From positions 2,356,001 through 2,420,000 of the forward strand of contig OZ244931.1 of NCBI GenBank assembly GCA_965222215.1: a stretch of 64,000 nt of DNA, in the 5' to 3' direction. Below the pieces are notes generated by a model that searched no databases, was not told the origin of the DNA, and saw only the letters and a list, made by a program, of their open reading frames with translations. Shown piece by piece: positions 8,619-17,673 of the stretch; the stretch's first letter is position 1; every line of letters starts with the position of its first letter. This DNA comes from JABJAG01 sp965222215. Lineage in GTDB: Bacteria > Pseudomonadota > Alphaproteobacteria > UBA6615. A program made the translations under genes and the position numbers.

Positions 8619-9928
8619 GGGTCATCTCCCTGCGACTGCCGCTCGGCGCGCAACCGGCTCCAATACTCCAGCCGCTTCGATATTTCACGCTCGAAGCCCC
8701 GTTCCACAGGGCTATAGAAAGATTCGCGGGCCATACCTTCAGGAAAGTAGTTCTGGCCGGAGAAACCCTCGTCGGCATCGTGATCGTACGCGTAACCCGC
8801 GCCCCGTCCGATATCCTTCATCAGCTTCGTGGGCGCGTTGAGGATATGGTCCGGCGGTGCCAGCGAGCCGGTCTCTTTCGCGGTACGCATGGCCGACCCG
8901 AATGCCTTGTAGGTCGCGTTGGATTTAGGCGCGCTGGCCAGATAGATCGTGCATTGCGCCAGCGCGAGTTCGCCTTCCGGCGTCCCGATCCGCTCATACG
9001 CCTCCCAGGCCGCCAGCGCCTGCGGCAATGCCTGGGGATCGGCAAGGCCGATATCCTCGACCGCCGCACGCGCCAGCCGCCGCGCAATAAACCGGGGGTC
9101 CTCGCCGCCCGCAAGCATTCGCGCCAGCCAGTAGAGCGCGGCATCCACGTCCGAACCGCGCAAGGATTTATGCAGCGCACTGATCAGGTTGTAGTGACCC
9201 TCCTGGCTCTTGTCGTAAAGCGGCGCGCGTTTCTGCACGGTCTCCGCCAGTCCCGCTGTATCCAGTTTCGCCTCGACATCGAGCGCGAAGAGTTCCTCGG
9301 CGAGGTTCAGGAGATAGCGCCCGTCCCCGTCCGCCATGGCCTTCAGGGCGGCGCGCGCGTCGTCCTCAACGGGCAATTCGCGCGCCTCGATGGCCTCCGC
9401 GCGTTGCAGCAGTTCCTCCAGCGCCCCCTCGTCGAGGCGGTTCAACACATAGACCTGTGCGCGTGAAAGCAGCGCGGCGTTGATCTCGAAGGACGGGTTT
9501 TCGGTGGTCGCGCCGATCAGCGTTACCGTGCCGTCCTCCACATAAGGCAGGAACCCGTCCTGCTGGGCTCGGTTGAACCGGTGGATTTCGTCGATAAACA
9601 GCAAGGTCCCCTGCCCGCTCGCACGGCGGGCCTTTGCCCGCTCGAAGACCTTGCGCAGATCGGCGACACCGGAAAATACCGCGGACAAAGGCTCGAATTC
9701 GAGATCCGTTTCCAGCGCCAGAAGGCGCGCGATCGTCGTCTTGCCGCAACCCGGCGGTCCCCACAGGACCATGCTCGCAAGCCGCCCGGTCGCAATCATG
9801 CGCCCGACGGGTCCCTCCGCGCCCAGCAGATGGCCCTGCCCCACCACATCGGCGATGGCCTCGGGCCGGAGCCGGTCGGCAAGCGGTCGCGGGGCCTGGC
9901 CCGCGAACATCTCGGATTGCTGAACCAC
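8615..9928 (-). CDS. rarA: Replication-associated recombination protein A (MgsA/RarA AAA+ ATPase)
   Basis: A 437-residue AAA+ ATPase related to clamp loaders, acting at stalled replication forks. The N-terminal block PRPLADRLRPEAIADVVGQ is typical. Walker A is GPPGCGKT (57-64), Walker B is LLFIDE (109-114), and a C-terminal tetramerisation/DNA-binding region follows. The annotated start is GTG; an ATG six codons in (MFAGQAPRP) is an equally reasonable start. It begins 6 bases after the DegP-like gene and ends overlapping crcB, so the four genes probably form one transcript. Confidence 0.93.
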   Translation of the reverse strand: MVQQSEMFAGQAPRPLADRLRPEAIADVVGQGHLLGAEGPVGRMIATGRLASMVLWGPPGCGKTTIARLLALETDLEFEPLSAVFSGVADLRKVFERAKARRASGQGTLLFIDEIHRFNRAQQDGFLPYVEDGTVTLIGATTENPSFEINAALLSRAQVYVLNRLDEGALEELLQRAEAIEARELPVEDDARAALKAMADGDGRYLLNLAEELFALDVEAKLDTAGLAETVQKRAPLYDKSQEGHYNLISALHKSLRGSDVDAALYWLARMLAGGEDPRFIARRLARAAVEDIGLADPQALPQALAAWEAYERIGTPEGELALAQCTIYLASAPKSNATYKAFGSAMRTAKETGSLAPPDHILNAPTKLMKDIGRGAGYAYDHDADEGFSGQNYFPEGMARESFYSPVERGFEREISKRLEYWSRLRAERQSQGDDP

Positions 9929-9934
9929 GCGCGA

Positions 9935-11362
9935 CTAGCCCGAAATCGACAGCGAAAGCAGACGGCCGCCGCGTTCCACCGTGACGTCCCAGCGCGCGCG
10001 CCGCTCAGCGACGGCGTCGCGCAGGTCGCGCACCCGGCCGACCTTGAGGTCGTTGATCTCCACGATGATATCTCCCACGCGAAACTCCAGCCGGTCGGCC
10101 GGGCTGCGGCTGGCGATCGCGCGGACCACCACGCCGGTATCGAAGTGGTCACGCCCCATTTCCTCCGCCAGCGCGGGCGACAGGTTCGCCACGCTCGCGC
10201 CTGCCAGCGGATGGGCGCCGCGCAGCTGGATTTCGTTGCGCGCGGGTCGCTCGGGCGGATGCTCCAGCGGCAATTCCACATCCAGGATGCGGTTCGGGCG
10301 GCGAACGGTCAGCCGGGCAGTACTGCCCAGGACGCCGGTGGCGACCCGGAATCTCAGTGCTTCCTCGTCGAATACCGGCTGTCCTTCGACGGCGACGATA
10401 ATGTCACCTTCGCGCAAACCGGCCCTGCGGGCCGGACCATCTGGATGAAGCTCCGCGAGGATCACCCCGTCGGGTCGGTCGAGGCCGATGGCGTCGGCGA
10501 TATCCGGCGTCACGGTATTCGCGCGCGCTCCCAGCCATGCCCGGCGCAGGGCACTTCCTGACGTGGCACCCGCGATCACCGTCCGCACCATGTTCGACGG
10601 GATCGCGAACCCGATACCCTGGCTGCCGCCGCTGCGCGAGAAGATCGCCGTGTTGATGCCGGCAAGCTTGCCGTCCATACGCAACAGCGCCCCGCCGGAG
10701 TTGCCCGGATTGATGGCCGCGTCGGTCTGGATGAAAAAGTTGAAGTCGGTGATGCCGACCTGCGTGCGCGCAAGCCCGGACACGATCCCGCTCGTCACCG
10801 TCTGGCCCACGCCGAAGGGGTTACCGATAGCCAGCACGAGGTCGCCCACCTCCAGATCGTCGCTGTCACCCAGCGCAATGAACGGCAGTTGTTCGCCCCC
10901 GGTATCGACCTTGAGGATTGCGAGGTCCGTGCGCTCGTCTTCGAGCAGGATGTCCGCATCGAATTCCCGGCGGTCCGACAGGACGACACGGATCGTGTCA
11001 GCGCCTTCAATCACGTGGAAATTGGTCACGATCAGGCCGTCCGCACGCACGATCACACCGGAACCCAGTGAATTCTCCCGGCGCTGGCGCGGCCGGATAT
11101 CGTTGAAGGCGTCACCGAAAAACCGGCGAAAGAACGGATCGTTGAAGAGCGGTGAGGCGGGCCCGCGGCGCTGGACTTCCTTCTGGGTGAAAATGTTCAC
11201 CACGGCGGGCCCGGCTTGCTTCACGAGCGGAGCGAAGGACAGCATCACCTGATCGCTGCCGCCCGGCAGCACGCGCTCTTGCGCCTGTGATCCGGCGAAC
11301 GGTGTCACGAGCAATACCAGAAGAGCGCAGATGCGCAGGGGGATATGGAGATACCGGCTCAT
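9935..11362 (-). CDS. Periplasmic serine protease, DegP/HtrA (Do) family
   Basis: A 475-residue secreted protease for misfolded envelope proteins. The N-terminus has a signal peptide (~1-27, likely cut after SQA). The trypsin-like domain has the triad H116 (TNFHVIEGA), D146 (ERTDLAILKVD) and S222 (INPGNSGGALL). Two PDZ domains occupy roughly 260-370 and 385-475. Which paralogue (DegP, DegQ or DegS-like) cannot be told from this copy alone. It begins just past the terminator of the ribosomal operon on the same strand. Confidence 0.93.
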   Translation of the reverse strand: MSRYLHIPLRICALLVLLVTPFAGSQAQERVLPGGSDQVMLSFAPLVKQAGPAVVNIFTQKEVQRRGPASPLFNDPFFRRFFGDAFNDIRPRQRRENSLGSGVIVRADGLIVTNFHVIEGADTIRVVLSDRREFDADILLEDERTDLAILKVDTGGEQLPFIALGDSDDLEVGDLVLAIGNPFGVGQTVTSGIVSGLARTQVGITDFNFFIQTDAAINPGNSGGALLRMDGKLAGINTAIFSRSGGSQGIGFAIPSNMVRTVIAGATSGSALRRAWLGARANTVTPDIADAIGLDRPDGVILAELHPDGPARRAGLREGDIIVAVEGQPVFDEEALRFRVATGVLGSTARLTVRRPNRILDVELPLEHPPERPARNEIQLRGAHPLAGASVANLSPALAEEMGRDHFDTGVVVRAIASRSPADRLEFRVGDIIVEINDLKVGRVRDLRDAVAERRARWDVTVERGGRLLSLSISG

Positions 11363-11408
11363 GAATAGATAATAGTCATCCCGGGCGCGGGTTTCATCGG
11401 CACAGACG

Positions 11409-11436
11409 AAAAAGGCCGCTCAACAAGAGCGGCCTT
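11409..11436 (-). terminator. Intrinsic terminator after rplQ
   Basis: Perfect 10-bp stem AAGGCCGCTC/GAGCGGCCTT with a 5-base loop. Read on the minus strand it is followed by a run of five T, starting within the stem end. It lies 24 bases past the rplQ stop and closes the ribosomal protein operon. Confidence 0.9.
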
Positions 11437-11459
11437 CCGTAAATCGTTGCGCACCGGCG

Positions 11460-11888
11460 TCAGGCAGCGGCTTCTTCGTATGCGTCTTCGTCCACCTGCA
11501 CCGGGCCCGAATCCTGGCCCTTGGCGTCTTCGTCACGGTCAACGAGCTCGATGATCGCCATCGGCGCGGAATCGCCGTAGCGGAACCCGGCTTTCAGCAC
11601 CCTGGTGTAACCACCCGGGCGGTCGGCATAGCGCTCCGACAGGGTCGAGAACAGCTTCTCGACCAGCACGCGATCCTTGATCACGCTGAGCGCCTGACGG
11701 CGGGCGTGCAGATCCCCCCGCTTGCCCAGGGTCACGAGCTTGTCGGCGACCCGCCGCAGCTCCTTGGCCTTCGGCAGGGTTGTGACGATCTGCTCATGCT
11801 TGATGAGCGCAGCCGCCATGTTGGCGAACATCGCCTTGCGGTGAGTGCTCGTCCGGTTGAGTTTGCGCGGTCCCTTGCGGTGACGCAT
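11460..11888 (-). CDS. rplQ: 50S ribosomal protein L17
   Basis: A 142-residue L17, at the peptide exit side of the large subunit. The conserved start MRHRKGPRKLNRTSTHRKAM and core VTTLPKAKELRRVADKLVTL are intact. It is ~15 residues longer than E. coli L17 because of an acidic C-terminal tail (from ~115, ending QVDEDAYEEAAA). Last gene of the alpha operon rpsM-rpsK-rpoA-rplQ, directly before an intrinsic terminator. Confidence 0.97.
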   Translation of the reverse strand: MRHRKGPRKLNRTSTHRKAMFANMAAALIKHEQIVTTLPKAKELRRVADKLVTLGKRGDLHARRQALSVIKDRVLVEKLFSTLSERYADRPGGYTRVLKAGFRYGDSAPMAIIELVDRDEDAKGQDSGPVQVDEDAYEEAAA

Positions 11889-11915
11889 CGTACTTACTCC
11901 TATCCAGCGTAGCCG

Positions 11916-12935
11916 TTAGAACGGCTCTTCGAGGCGCTTCGCGAGGTCCTCGATGTTTTCCGGCGGCCATGCCGGGATTTCCATGCCGAGGTGCAGGCCC
12001 ATCTGGGCGAGCACTTCCTTGATTTCATTCAGCGACTTGCGGCCGAAGTTCGGGGTGCGGAGCATTTCCGCCTCTGTCTTCTGCACGAGGTCGCCGATGT
12101 AGACGATATTGTCGTTCTTCAGGCAGTTCGCCGAACGCACCGAAAGCTCCAGCTCGTCGACCTTGCGGAGCAGGTTGCGGTTGAACTCAAGCTCGTCGTC
12201 GATCTCCTCAACCGGCTGGTCCGCCTTCGGCTCGTCGAAGTTCACGAAGAGCTGCAGCTGGTCCTGGAGGATACGCGCCGCCAGTGCGACCGAATCTTCC
12301 GGTGTGATCGCGCCGTTGGTCTCGATATCGAGGGTCAGCTTGTCCAGGTCGGTGCGCTCGCCGACGCGGGCGTTACCGACGTGGTAGGCGACCTTCTGCA
12401 CCGGGGAGAACAGCGCATCGACCGGGATCAGGCCGATCGGAGCATCCGCGGCGCGGTTCTGCGCGGCCGGGACGTAGCCCTTGCCGGACTCGACCATCAG
12501 CTCCATGACAACGCGCGCACCCTGGTCGAGCGTCATCAGCACGTGATCGGGGTCCATGACCTCGATGTCGGGGCCGGTCTCTATCTGACTGGCCGTCACC
12601 TCACCCGGGCCGGTCGCGTTCAGCGTCATCCGTTTCGGGCCGTCGCTGTGCATGCGCAGCGCCATCGACTTCACGTTCAGGACGATATCGGTCACATCCT
12701 CACGCACGCCCGGGATGGACGAGAATTCATGCAGCACGCCCTCGATCTGGATCGAGGTCACGGCTGCGCCCTGCAACGACGAGAGCAGGATCCGGCGCAG
12801 CGCGTTGCCAAGCGTCAGGCCGAAACCGCGCTCAAGCGGCTCAGCCACGACGGTCGCCTGGCGCGACGGGTTGTTGCCGCCGGCGATGTCGAGCTTGTTC
12901 GGCTTGATCAGATCGGTCCAGTTCTTCTGCAGCAT
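11916..12935 (-). CDS. rpoA: DNA-directed RNA polymerase alpha subunit
   Basis: A 339-residue alpha subunit, which nucleates RNA polymerase assembly. The N-terminal domain (~1-235) includes ERGFGLTLGNALRRILLSSL. The C-terminal domain carries the UP-element/activator surface ELELSVRSANCL, keeping the Arg and Asn that contact DNA, followed by FGRKSLNEIKEVL. The chosen start MLQKNWTDLIKP has AAGGAAG upstream; the open frame extends 9 codons further but lacks conserved sequence. Confidence 0.97.
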   Translation of the reverse strand: MLQKNWTDLIKPNKLDIAGGNNPSRQATVVAEPLERGFGLTLGNALRRILLSSLQGAAVTSIQIEGVLHEFSSIPGVREDVTDIVLNVKSMALRMHSDGPKRMTLNATGPGEVTASQIETGPDIEVMDPDHVLMTLDQGARVVMELMVESGKGYVPAAQNRAADAPIGLIPVDALFSPVQKVAYHVGNARVGERTDLDKLTLDIETNGAITPEDSVALAARILQDQLQLFVNFDEPKADQPVEEIDDELEFNRNLLRKVDELELSVRSANCLKNDNIVYIGDLVQKTEAEMLRTPNFGRKSLNEIKEVLAQMGLHLGMEIPAWPPENIEDLAKRLEEPF

Positions 12936-13028
12936 ATCGTCTTCCTTAAACCTTTGCGGCACGCCGCGATGTGTCGCGGGGGCGTACCGATTGAAATTAC
13001 GGGCGGCGCACCGTCGGTGCGCCCGAAA

Positions 13029-13421
13029 TCAGACGCGCCGGCGCTTGCGCGGGCGGCATCCGTTATGCGGGACCGGGGTCACGTCACGGATCGCCGTGAT
13101 CTCGAAGCCGACGGCCTGCAGGGCGCGCAGCGCGGACTCACGCCCCGAGCCCGGGCCCTTCACCTCGACGGCCAGCGTCTTCATGCCGTGTTCCTGCGCC
13201 TTTCGGCCGGCATCCTCGGCAGCCATCTGCGCCGCGTACGGCGTCGACTTGCGCGAGCCCTTGAAGCCCTGCGAGCCGGCGGACGACCACGCAATTGCGT
13301 TGCCCTGCGCATCGGCGATGGTGATGTGGGTGTTGTTGAACGTCGCATTCACATGCGCGACGCCCGACGTGATGTTCTTGCGTTCGCGCCGACGGACGCG
13401 CGCTGTCGCGGGCTTTGCCAT
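13029..13421 (-). CDS. rpsK: 30S ribosomal protein S11
   Basis: A 130-residue S11 of the 30S platform near the mRNA exit. Conserved KNITSGVAHVNATFNNTHIT and the C-terminal PVPHNGCRPRKRRRV are present. It lies between rpsM and rpoA in the standard order, with 27 bases to the rpsM stop. Confidence 0.97.
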   Translation of the reverse strand: MAKPATARVRRRERKNITSGVAHVNATFNNTHITIADAQGNAIAWSSAGSQGFKGSRKSTPYAAQMAAEDAGRKAQEHGMKTLAVEVKGPGSGRESALRALQAVGFEITAIRDVTPVPHNGCRPRKRRRV

Positions 13422-13448
13422 GACCTGTCTATCCTGCCTTAGGGGTCC

Positions 13449-13820
13449 TTAGACCTTCTTCTTCCCGGCGATCGGCCGGGCCTTGCCCTTACGCGTGCGG
13501 GCGTTGGTGTGCGTACGCTGACCGTTCACGGGCAGGCCCTTGCGGTGCCGCACGCCGCGGTAGGACCCGAGGTCCATGTAGCGCTTGATGTTCATTGCCA
13601 CTTCGCGACGAAGATCGCCCTCGACCTGGTAGCCCTGGTCGATCATCTCGCGAACGCGCATGACCTCGTCGTCGGTGAGGTCGTGCACCCGGCGATCGAG
13701 CGCAATACCGCACTTTTCGCAGATTTCCTCCGCCTTCGTCGGGCCGATCCCATGGATATAGGTCAGCGCGATCGGCAAACGCTTCTGCGTCGGAATGTTA
13801 ATACCTGCAATACGTGCCAC
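13449..13820 (-). CDS. rpsM: 30S ribosomal protein S13
   Basis: A 123-residue S13 of the 30S head, contacting P-site tRNA and the intersubunit bridge. It begins MARIAGINIPTQKR, has the H2TH region YIHGIGPTKAEEIC, and ends in the basic tail NARTRKGKARPIAGKKKV. The start codon is GTG with AGGAG 8 bases upstream. It is the first gene of the alpha operon, with a promoter readable ~65 bases upstream. Confidence 0.97.
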   Translation of the reverse strand: MARIAGINIPTQKRLPIALTYIHGIGPTKAEEICEKCGIALDRRVHDLTDDEVMRVREMIDQGYQVEGDLRREVAMNIKRYMDLGSYRGVRHRKGLPVNGQRTHTNARTRKGKARPIAGKKKV

Positions 13821-13886
13821 GCTCCGAACTCCTTCGTGGTTGCGGTGCGGTCAAAACGGCCAATTTTCTGATGCCCGAGGCGGGGA

Positions 13887-13914
13887 TATATAGGATTTTC
13901 CGCCCTTCGGTCAA
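13887..13914 (-). promoter_or_regulatory. Sigma70-type promoter for the rpsM (alpha) operon
   Basis: On the minus strand, -35 TTGACC and -10 TATATA are separated by 16 bases, just past the adk stop and about 65 bases before rpsM. Match is 5/6 and 4/6 to consensus. It would let the alpha operon be transcribed separately from the spc operon. Confidence 0.6.
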
Positions 13915-13918
13915 CAGG

Positions 13919-14497
13919 TTAGCCCGCCGTAATGATCGCCTCGATCTGTTTCGATACCTCGTCGATCGGCTGCATGCCGTCGACCTTCTTCAACATGCCC
14001 CGGCTCTCGTAGTAGGGGAGAATCGGAGCGGTTTGCTCGTGATAGACCTCAAGGCGATGCTTGAGGGTTTCCGCGTTGTCGTCGTCCCGGCGATCGGCCT
14101 CGGGAGTCTCGGCCACGCGGGTATTGATACGGTCGATCAGGACACTGTCGTCGACTGAAATCTCGATAACATGATCGAGAGGAAGTCCCTTTTCTTCCAA
14201 CATCTTATCCAGGGCCTCCGCCTGCGCGGTGGTGCGCGGGAAGCCATCCAGGATAAAGCCGTTGTCGCAATCGGGCTCGGAAATCCGGTCGGAGATGATC
14301 TGCACCATGATTGCGTCGGGCATCAGCTTGCCCGCATCCATCACGGCTTTCGCCTCCTGCCCCATCTCGCTGCCCGAGGCCACCGCGGCGCGCAGCATGT
14401 CGCCGGTCGATAACTGCACGAGGCCGTGCTTATCAACCAGAATCTGCGCCTGGGTGCCCTTGCCCGCCCCCGGCGGGCCAAGAAGAATGATATTCAT
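13919..14497 (-). CDS. adk: Adenylate kinase, short form
   Basis: A 192-residue adenylate kinase (ATP + AMP to 2 ADP). P-loop GPPGAGKGT at 7-15, AMP site STGDMLRAA, and DGFPRTTAQAEAL. The LID region is the short type (NTRVAETPEADRRDDD) without zinc cysteines, as usual in alphaproteobacteria. It sits between secY and rpsM, where some bacteria have rpmJ; no rpmJ is found here. Confidence 0.96.
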   Translation of the reverse strand: MNIILLGPPGAGKGTQAQILVDKHGLVQLSTGDMLRAAVASGSEMGQEAKAVMDAGKLMPDAIMVQIISDRISEPDCDNGFILDGFPRTTAQAEALDKMLEEKGLPLDHVIEISVDDSVLIDRINTRVAETPEADRRDDDNAETLKHRLEVYHEQTAPILPYYESRGMLKKVDGMQPIDEVSKQIEAIITAG

Positions 14498-14517
14498 CGC
14501 GCGTCGCCCCCCGAACT

Positions 14518-15861
14518 CTAGCCCCGCCGGCCCTTCAGCTTGGCCTTGCGAATAAGGCCTTCATACTGGTGGGCGAGCAGGTGACTCTGGATCTGCGCGA
14601 CGGTGTCCAGCGATACCACCACGACAATCAGCAAGCTGGTGCCGCCGAAGAAGAACGGAACCGCGAACCGCGTGATCAGCAGTTCCGGCAACAGTGCGAC
14701 CGCCACCAAGTAGATCGTTCCCACGACCGTCAGGCGCGTCAGCACGTAGTCGAAGAACTCGGCCGTGTTCTTGCCCGGGCGGATACCCGGCACGAAACCG
14801 CCATTCTTCTTGAGGTTGTCCGCCGTATCTTCCGGATTGAACACGATCGCCGTGTAGAAGAACGAGAAAAACGCGATCAGCGCGGCGAACAGCACAAAGA
14901 ACAACGGCTGGCCGCGGCCGATCCACGCCGTAATGAAGCCCAGCGCGCCATCGCCCCCGCCACCCGAGAAGCCGGCAATCGACACCGGCGTGAGCAGGAT
15001 CGACGTCGCGAAGATGATCGGAATCACGCCCGACGTGTTGAGCTTCAGCGGAATGTGGGAGGACTCGCCGCCGAACATCCGGTTGCCGACCTGGCGCTTG
15101 GGATACTGGACGATGATCCGCCGCTGGGCCCGCTCGACGAAGACGATCAGGACAATGACCGCCACCGCGAAGATGAGGAAGCCAATGATGAACAGCGCCG
15201 AGAGCGCACCCTGTTCACCCAGCTGGAACATGTTCGCGAGCGCACCCGGCAGCGCGGCCACGATTCCCGCGAAAATGATAAGCGAAATGCCGTTGCCGAC
15301 CCCGCGTGCAGTGATCTGCTCGCCCAGCCACATCAGGAACATCGTGCCGCCGACGATCGTGATAACCGTGCTGGCGCGGAAGAACATACCCGGGTCGTCG
15401 ACCGCCGGTCCCTGGGAGGTCGAAATGCCCTCGAGGCCGACCGAAAGGCCGTAGGCCTGGATCACGGCCAGAATCACCGTCAGATAACGCGTGTACTGGT
15501 TGATCTTCTTGCGGCCCGACTCACCCTCTTTCTTCAATTGCTCGATGGTCGGCGAGATCGCCGTCATCAGCTGCATGATGATCGCCGCCGAAATATACGG
15601 GATCACGTTGAGCGCGAAGATGCTCATGCGCGACAGCGCGCCGCCGGCGAAGGCGTCGAACACGCCCAGGATACCGCCGGACTGCTGGGTGAAAATGTCT
15701 TCAATGATGACCGGGTCGATCCCGGGGATCGGGATATAGGTGCCCAGGCGATAGACAATCAAAGCGCCCAGTGTGAACCACAGGCGCTTTTGAAGTTCTT
15801 TCGCTTTGGAGAACGCCCCGAAATTCATGTTCGACGCGATCTGTTCAGCAGAGCTGGCCAT
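14518..15861 (-). CDS. secY: Protein translocase subunit SecY
   Basis: A 447-residue SecY, the channel of the Sec translocon, with about ten membrane helices. Typical blocks are LGTYIPIPGIDP, FAGGALSRMSIFALNVIPYI and the cytosolic loop GFVPGIRPGKNTAEF. It is encoded after rplO and before adk, 20 bases from the adk start; secE lies ~26 kb away in the nusG operon. Confidence 0.97.
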   Translation of the reverse strand: MASSAEQIASNMNFGAFSKAKELQKRLWFTLGALIVYRLGTYIPIPGIDPVIIEDIFTQQSGGILGVFDAFAGGALSRMSIFALNVIPYISAAIIMQLMTAISPTIEQLKKEGESGRKKINQYTRYLTVILAVIQAYGLSVGLEGISTSQGPAVDDPGMFFRASTVITIVGGTMFLMWLGEQITARGVGNGISLIIFAGIVAALPGALANMFQLGEQGALSALFIIGFLIFAVAVIVLIVFVERAQRRIIVQYPKRQVGNRMFGGESSHIPLKLNTSGVIPIIFATSILLTPVSIAGFSGGGGDGALGFITAWIGRGQPLFFVLFAALIAFFSFFYTAIVFNPEDTADNLKKNGGFVPGIRPGKNTAEFFDYVLTRLTVVGTIYLVAVALLPELLITRFAVPFFFGGTSLLIVVVVSLDTVAQIQSHLLAHQYEGLIRKAKLKGRRG

Positions 15862-15934
15862 CTATCGTTCCGTTCGCAACGTTTCGTTACGACCCATTTG
15901 AGAGCGACCGGGGACCGGTCAACGCAATTTTCGT

Positions 15935-16462
15935 TTACTCGTCGTCCGAGCCGGATCCCGTGAAGGACGCCGCCTTGTCATTCCGCGGGGTCTTTTCCTT
16001 CGGCCCGACGGTGACGGTCACGCTGCCACCGGCGCCTTCGACCGCGGAAACCGCACCACGCGTCGCGCTGGTGATTTCCAGCGTGACCTTCGATGTCACG
16101 GCACCGGTAGCCAGAAGCCGGATTCCGTCCAGCTTGCGCCGCACAACGCCGGCCGCGATGAGCGCGTCCTCGTTGATCGCGGAACCCGCATCGAGCTTGC
16201 CGGCATCGATCGCAGCCTGGAGCCGCCCGAGCGTGAGTTCCTGCAGGCGAAGGCGGTTCGGCTTGGTAAAGCCGCGCTTCGGCAGGCGCCGGTAAATCGG
16301 CATCTGGCCGCCTTCGAAACCCTTGATCGCAACGCCCGACCGGGATTTCTGGCCCTTCATACCGCGACCGGCGGTCTTGCCGAGGCCGGAACCCGGCCCG
16401 CGGCCGACCCGCTTGCGATTGCGGCGGGCGCCCGGGTTATCTGACAAATCATTGATATTCAT
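15935..16462 (-). CDS. rplO: 50S ribosomal protein L15
   Basis: A 175-residue L15, a central 50S assembly protein. The Gly/Arg-rich N-terminus (RVGRGPGSGLGKTAGRGMKG) and KGFEGGQMPIYRRLPKRGF are conserved. It is ~30 residues longer than E. coli L15; the extra C-terminus ends in the acidic stretch FTGSGSDDE. Starts 12 bases after rpmD. Confidence 0.96.
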   Translation of the reverse strand: MNINDLSDNPGARRNRKRVGRGPGSGLGKTAGRGMKGQKSRSGVAIKGFEGGQMPIYRRLPKRGFTKPNRLRLQELTLGRLQAAIDAGKLDAGSAINEDALIAAGVVRRKLDGIRLLATGAVTSKVTLEITSATRGAVSAVEGAGGSVTVTVGPKEKTPRNDKAASFTGSGSDDE

Positions 16463-16474
16463 GACGAAAATCCG

Positions 16475-16669
16475 TTAGTCGGCTTCTTCGACCTGCACGA
16501 GATGCTTGACCTTGTTGATCATGCCCCGCACAGCCGGTGTGTCTTCCAGTTCACGCGTGCGGTGACGCTTGTTGAGACCCAGCCCGATCAGCGTCTTGCG
16601 CTGGTCGGAACGGCGGCCGATCGGGCTGCCGATCTGGGTGACGCGCACCGTCTTCTGAGAGTCAGCCAT
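16475..16669 (-). CDS. rpmD: 50S ribosomal protein L30
   Basis: A 64-residue L30 (VRVTQIGSPIGRRSDQRKTL and GLNKRHRTRELEDTPAVRGM). The ATG at MADSQKTVRV overlaps the end of rpsE by 8 bases, a usual arrangement; an open frame extends 40 codons upstream but lies wholly inside rpsE and is not conserved sequence. Confidence 0.95.
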   Translation of the reverse strand: MADSQKTVRVTQIGSPIGRRSDQRKTLIGLGLNKRHRTRELEDTPAVRGMINKVKHLVQVEEAD

Positions 16670-17300
16670 TGACCGCCTCCGCTTCCTCGACATCAGCACC
16701 TTCGGCCTCGGCATCCGAGCCCGCGGCGGAATCCTGAACGCTACGGCGTCCCACGATATCCGCCACCTTGAGGCCACGCCGGTTGGCAACGCCGCGCGGC
16801 GACATCATGTTTTCAAGTGCCTCGAACGCCGCCTTGATCATGTTGTGCGGGTTCGACGTGCCGATGGACTTCGCCACCACGTCCTGAACGCCAAGGCATT
16901 CGAACACGGCGCGCAACGGACCGCCGGCGATGATACCCGTACCCGGAGGCGCAGCGCGTAGCACGACGCGGCCGGCACCGAAATGCCCCTTTACGTCATG
17001 GTGAAGCGTGCGGCCTTCGCGAAGCGGAATCCGGACCATCTGACGCTTGGCCTGTTCGGTAGCCTTGCGGATCGCCTCGGGAACCTCGCGTGCCTTGCCG
17101 GCCCCGTGACCGACGCGGCCCTTCTGGTCTCCGACGACGACGATGGCGGCGAAACCGAAACGGCGACCGCCCTTCACGACTTTGGCAACGCGGTTGATGC
17201 TGACGAGCCGTTCGACGAACTCGTTATCGTCGCGGTCATCGCGGCGTCCGCCATCCCGGCGTCCGCCGTCGCGCTGATTGCGTCCTGGTGCCTGTGCCAT
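16662..17300 (-). CDS. rpsE: 30S ribosomal protein S5
   Basis: A 212-residue S5, involved in decoding accuracy and mRNA unwinding. The dsRBD-like N domain has NRVAKVVKGGRRFGFAAIVV; the C domain has PGTGIIAGGPLRAVFE. It is ~45 residues longer than E. coli S5, with a repetitive DGGRRDGGRRDDRDD N-terminus and an acidic C-terminal tail (SDAEAEGADVEEAEAVNG). Such low-complexity extensions are common in this class. Confidence 0.97.
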   Translation of the reverse strand: MAQAPGRNQRDGGRRDGGRRDDRDDNEFVERLVSINRVAKVVKGGRRFGFAAIVVVGDQKGRVGHGAGKAREVPEAIRKATEQAKRQMVRIPLREGRTLHHDVKGHFGAGRVVLRAAPPGTGIIAGGPLRAVFECLGVQDVVAKSIGTSNPHNMIKAAFEALENMMSPRGVANRRGLKVADIVGRRSVQDSAAGSDAEAEGADVEEAEAVNG

Positions 17301-17310
17301 ACCAGTCTTC

Positions 17311-17673
17311 CTAGAAGTTCAGGCCGCCTTCGCGTGCGGCCTCCGCCAGGGCTTTCACCCGGCCATGAAAAAGATATCCGCCGCGGTCGAATACGACGTC
17401 TTCGACACCGGCGGCCTTGGCCCGCTCGGCGATCAATTTACCGACGGCGCTCGCACCGTCGACATTCCAGCCCTTGCCGTCCTTGAAGTCCTTATCGGCC
17501 GACGATGCGGCCGCCACGGTCTTGCCTTCGACATCGTCGATGACCTGGGCGTAAATGTGCCGGCCCGAGCGGAAAATGCTCAGCCGGGGGCGACTGCCCT
17601 TTGCAACGCGACGCAGCTTGGCGCGAACGCGATTGCGGCGCTTGGACGCGCGATTGCGCGGATTCGACGTCAT
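17311..17673 (-). CDS. rplR: 50S ribosomal protein L18
   Basis: A 120-residue L18, a 5S rRNA-binding protein. RPRLSIFRSGRHIYAQVIDD and the C-terminal FDRGGYLFHGRVKALAEAAR are diagnostic. Its ATG overlaps the rplF stop by 4 bases, so the two are probably translationally coupled. Confidence 0.97.
   Translation of the reverse strand: MTSNPRNRASKRRNRVRAKLRRVAKGSRPRLSIFRSGRHIYAQVIDDVEGKTVAAASSADKDFKDGKGWNVDGASAVGKLIAERAKAAGVEDVVFDRGGYLFHGRVKALAEAAREGGLNF

Noticed and set aside
13821..14517. rpmJ (L36) expected between secY and rpsM
   Set aside because: No L36-like short frame with its cysteine motif is found; adk occupies the place, as in other alphaproteobacteria.
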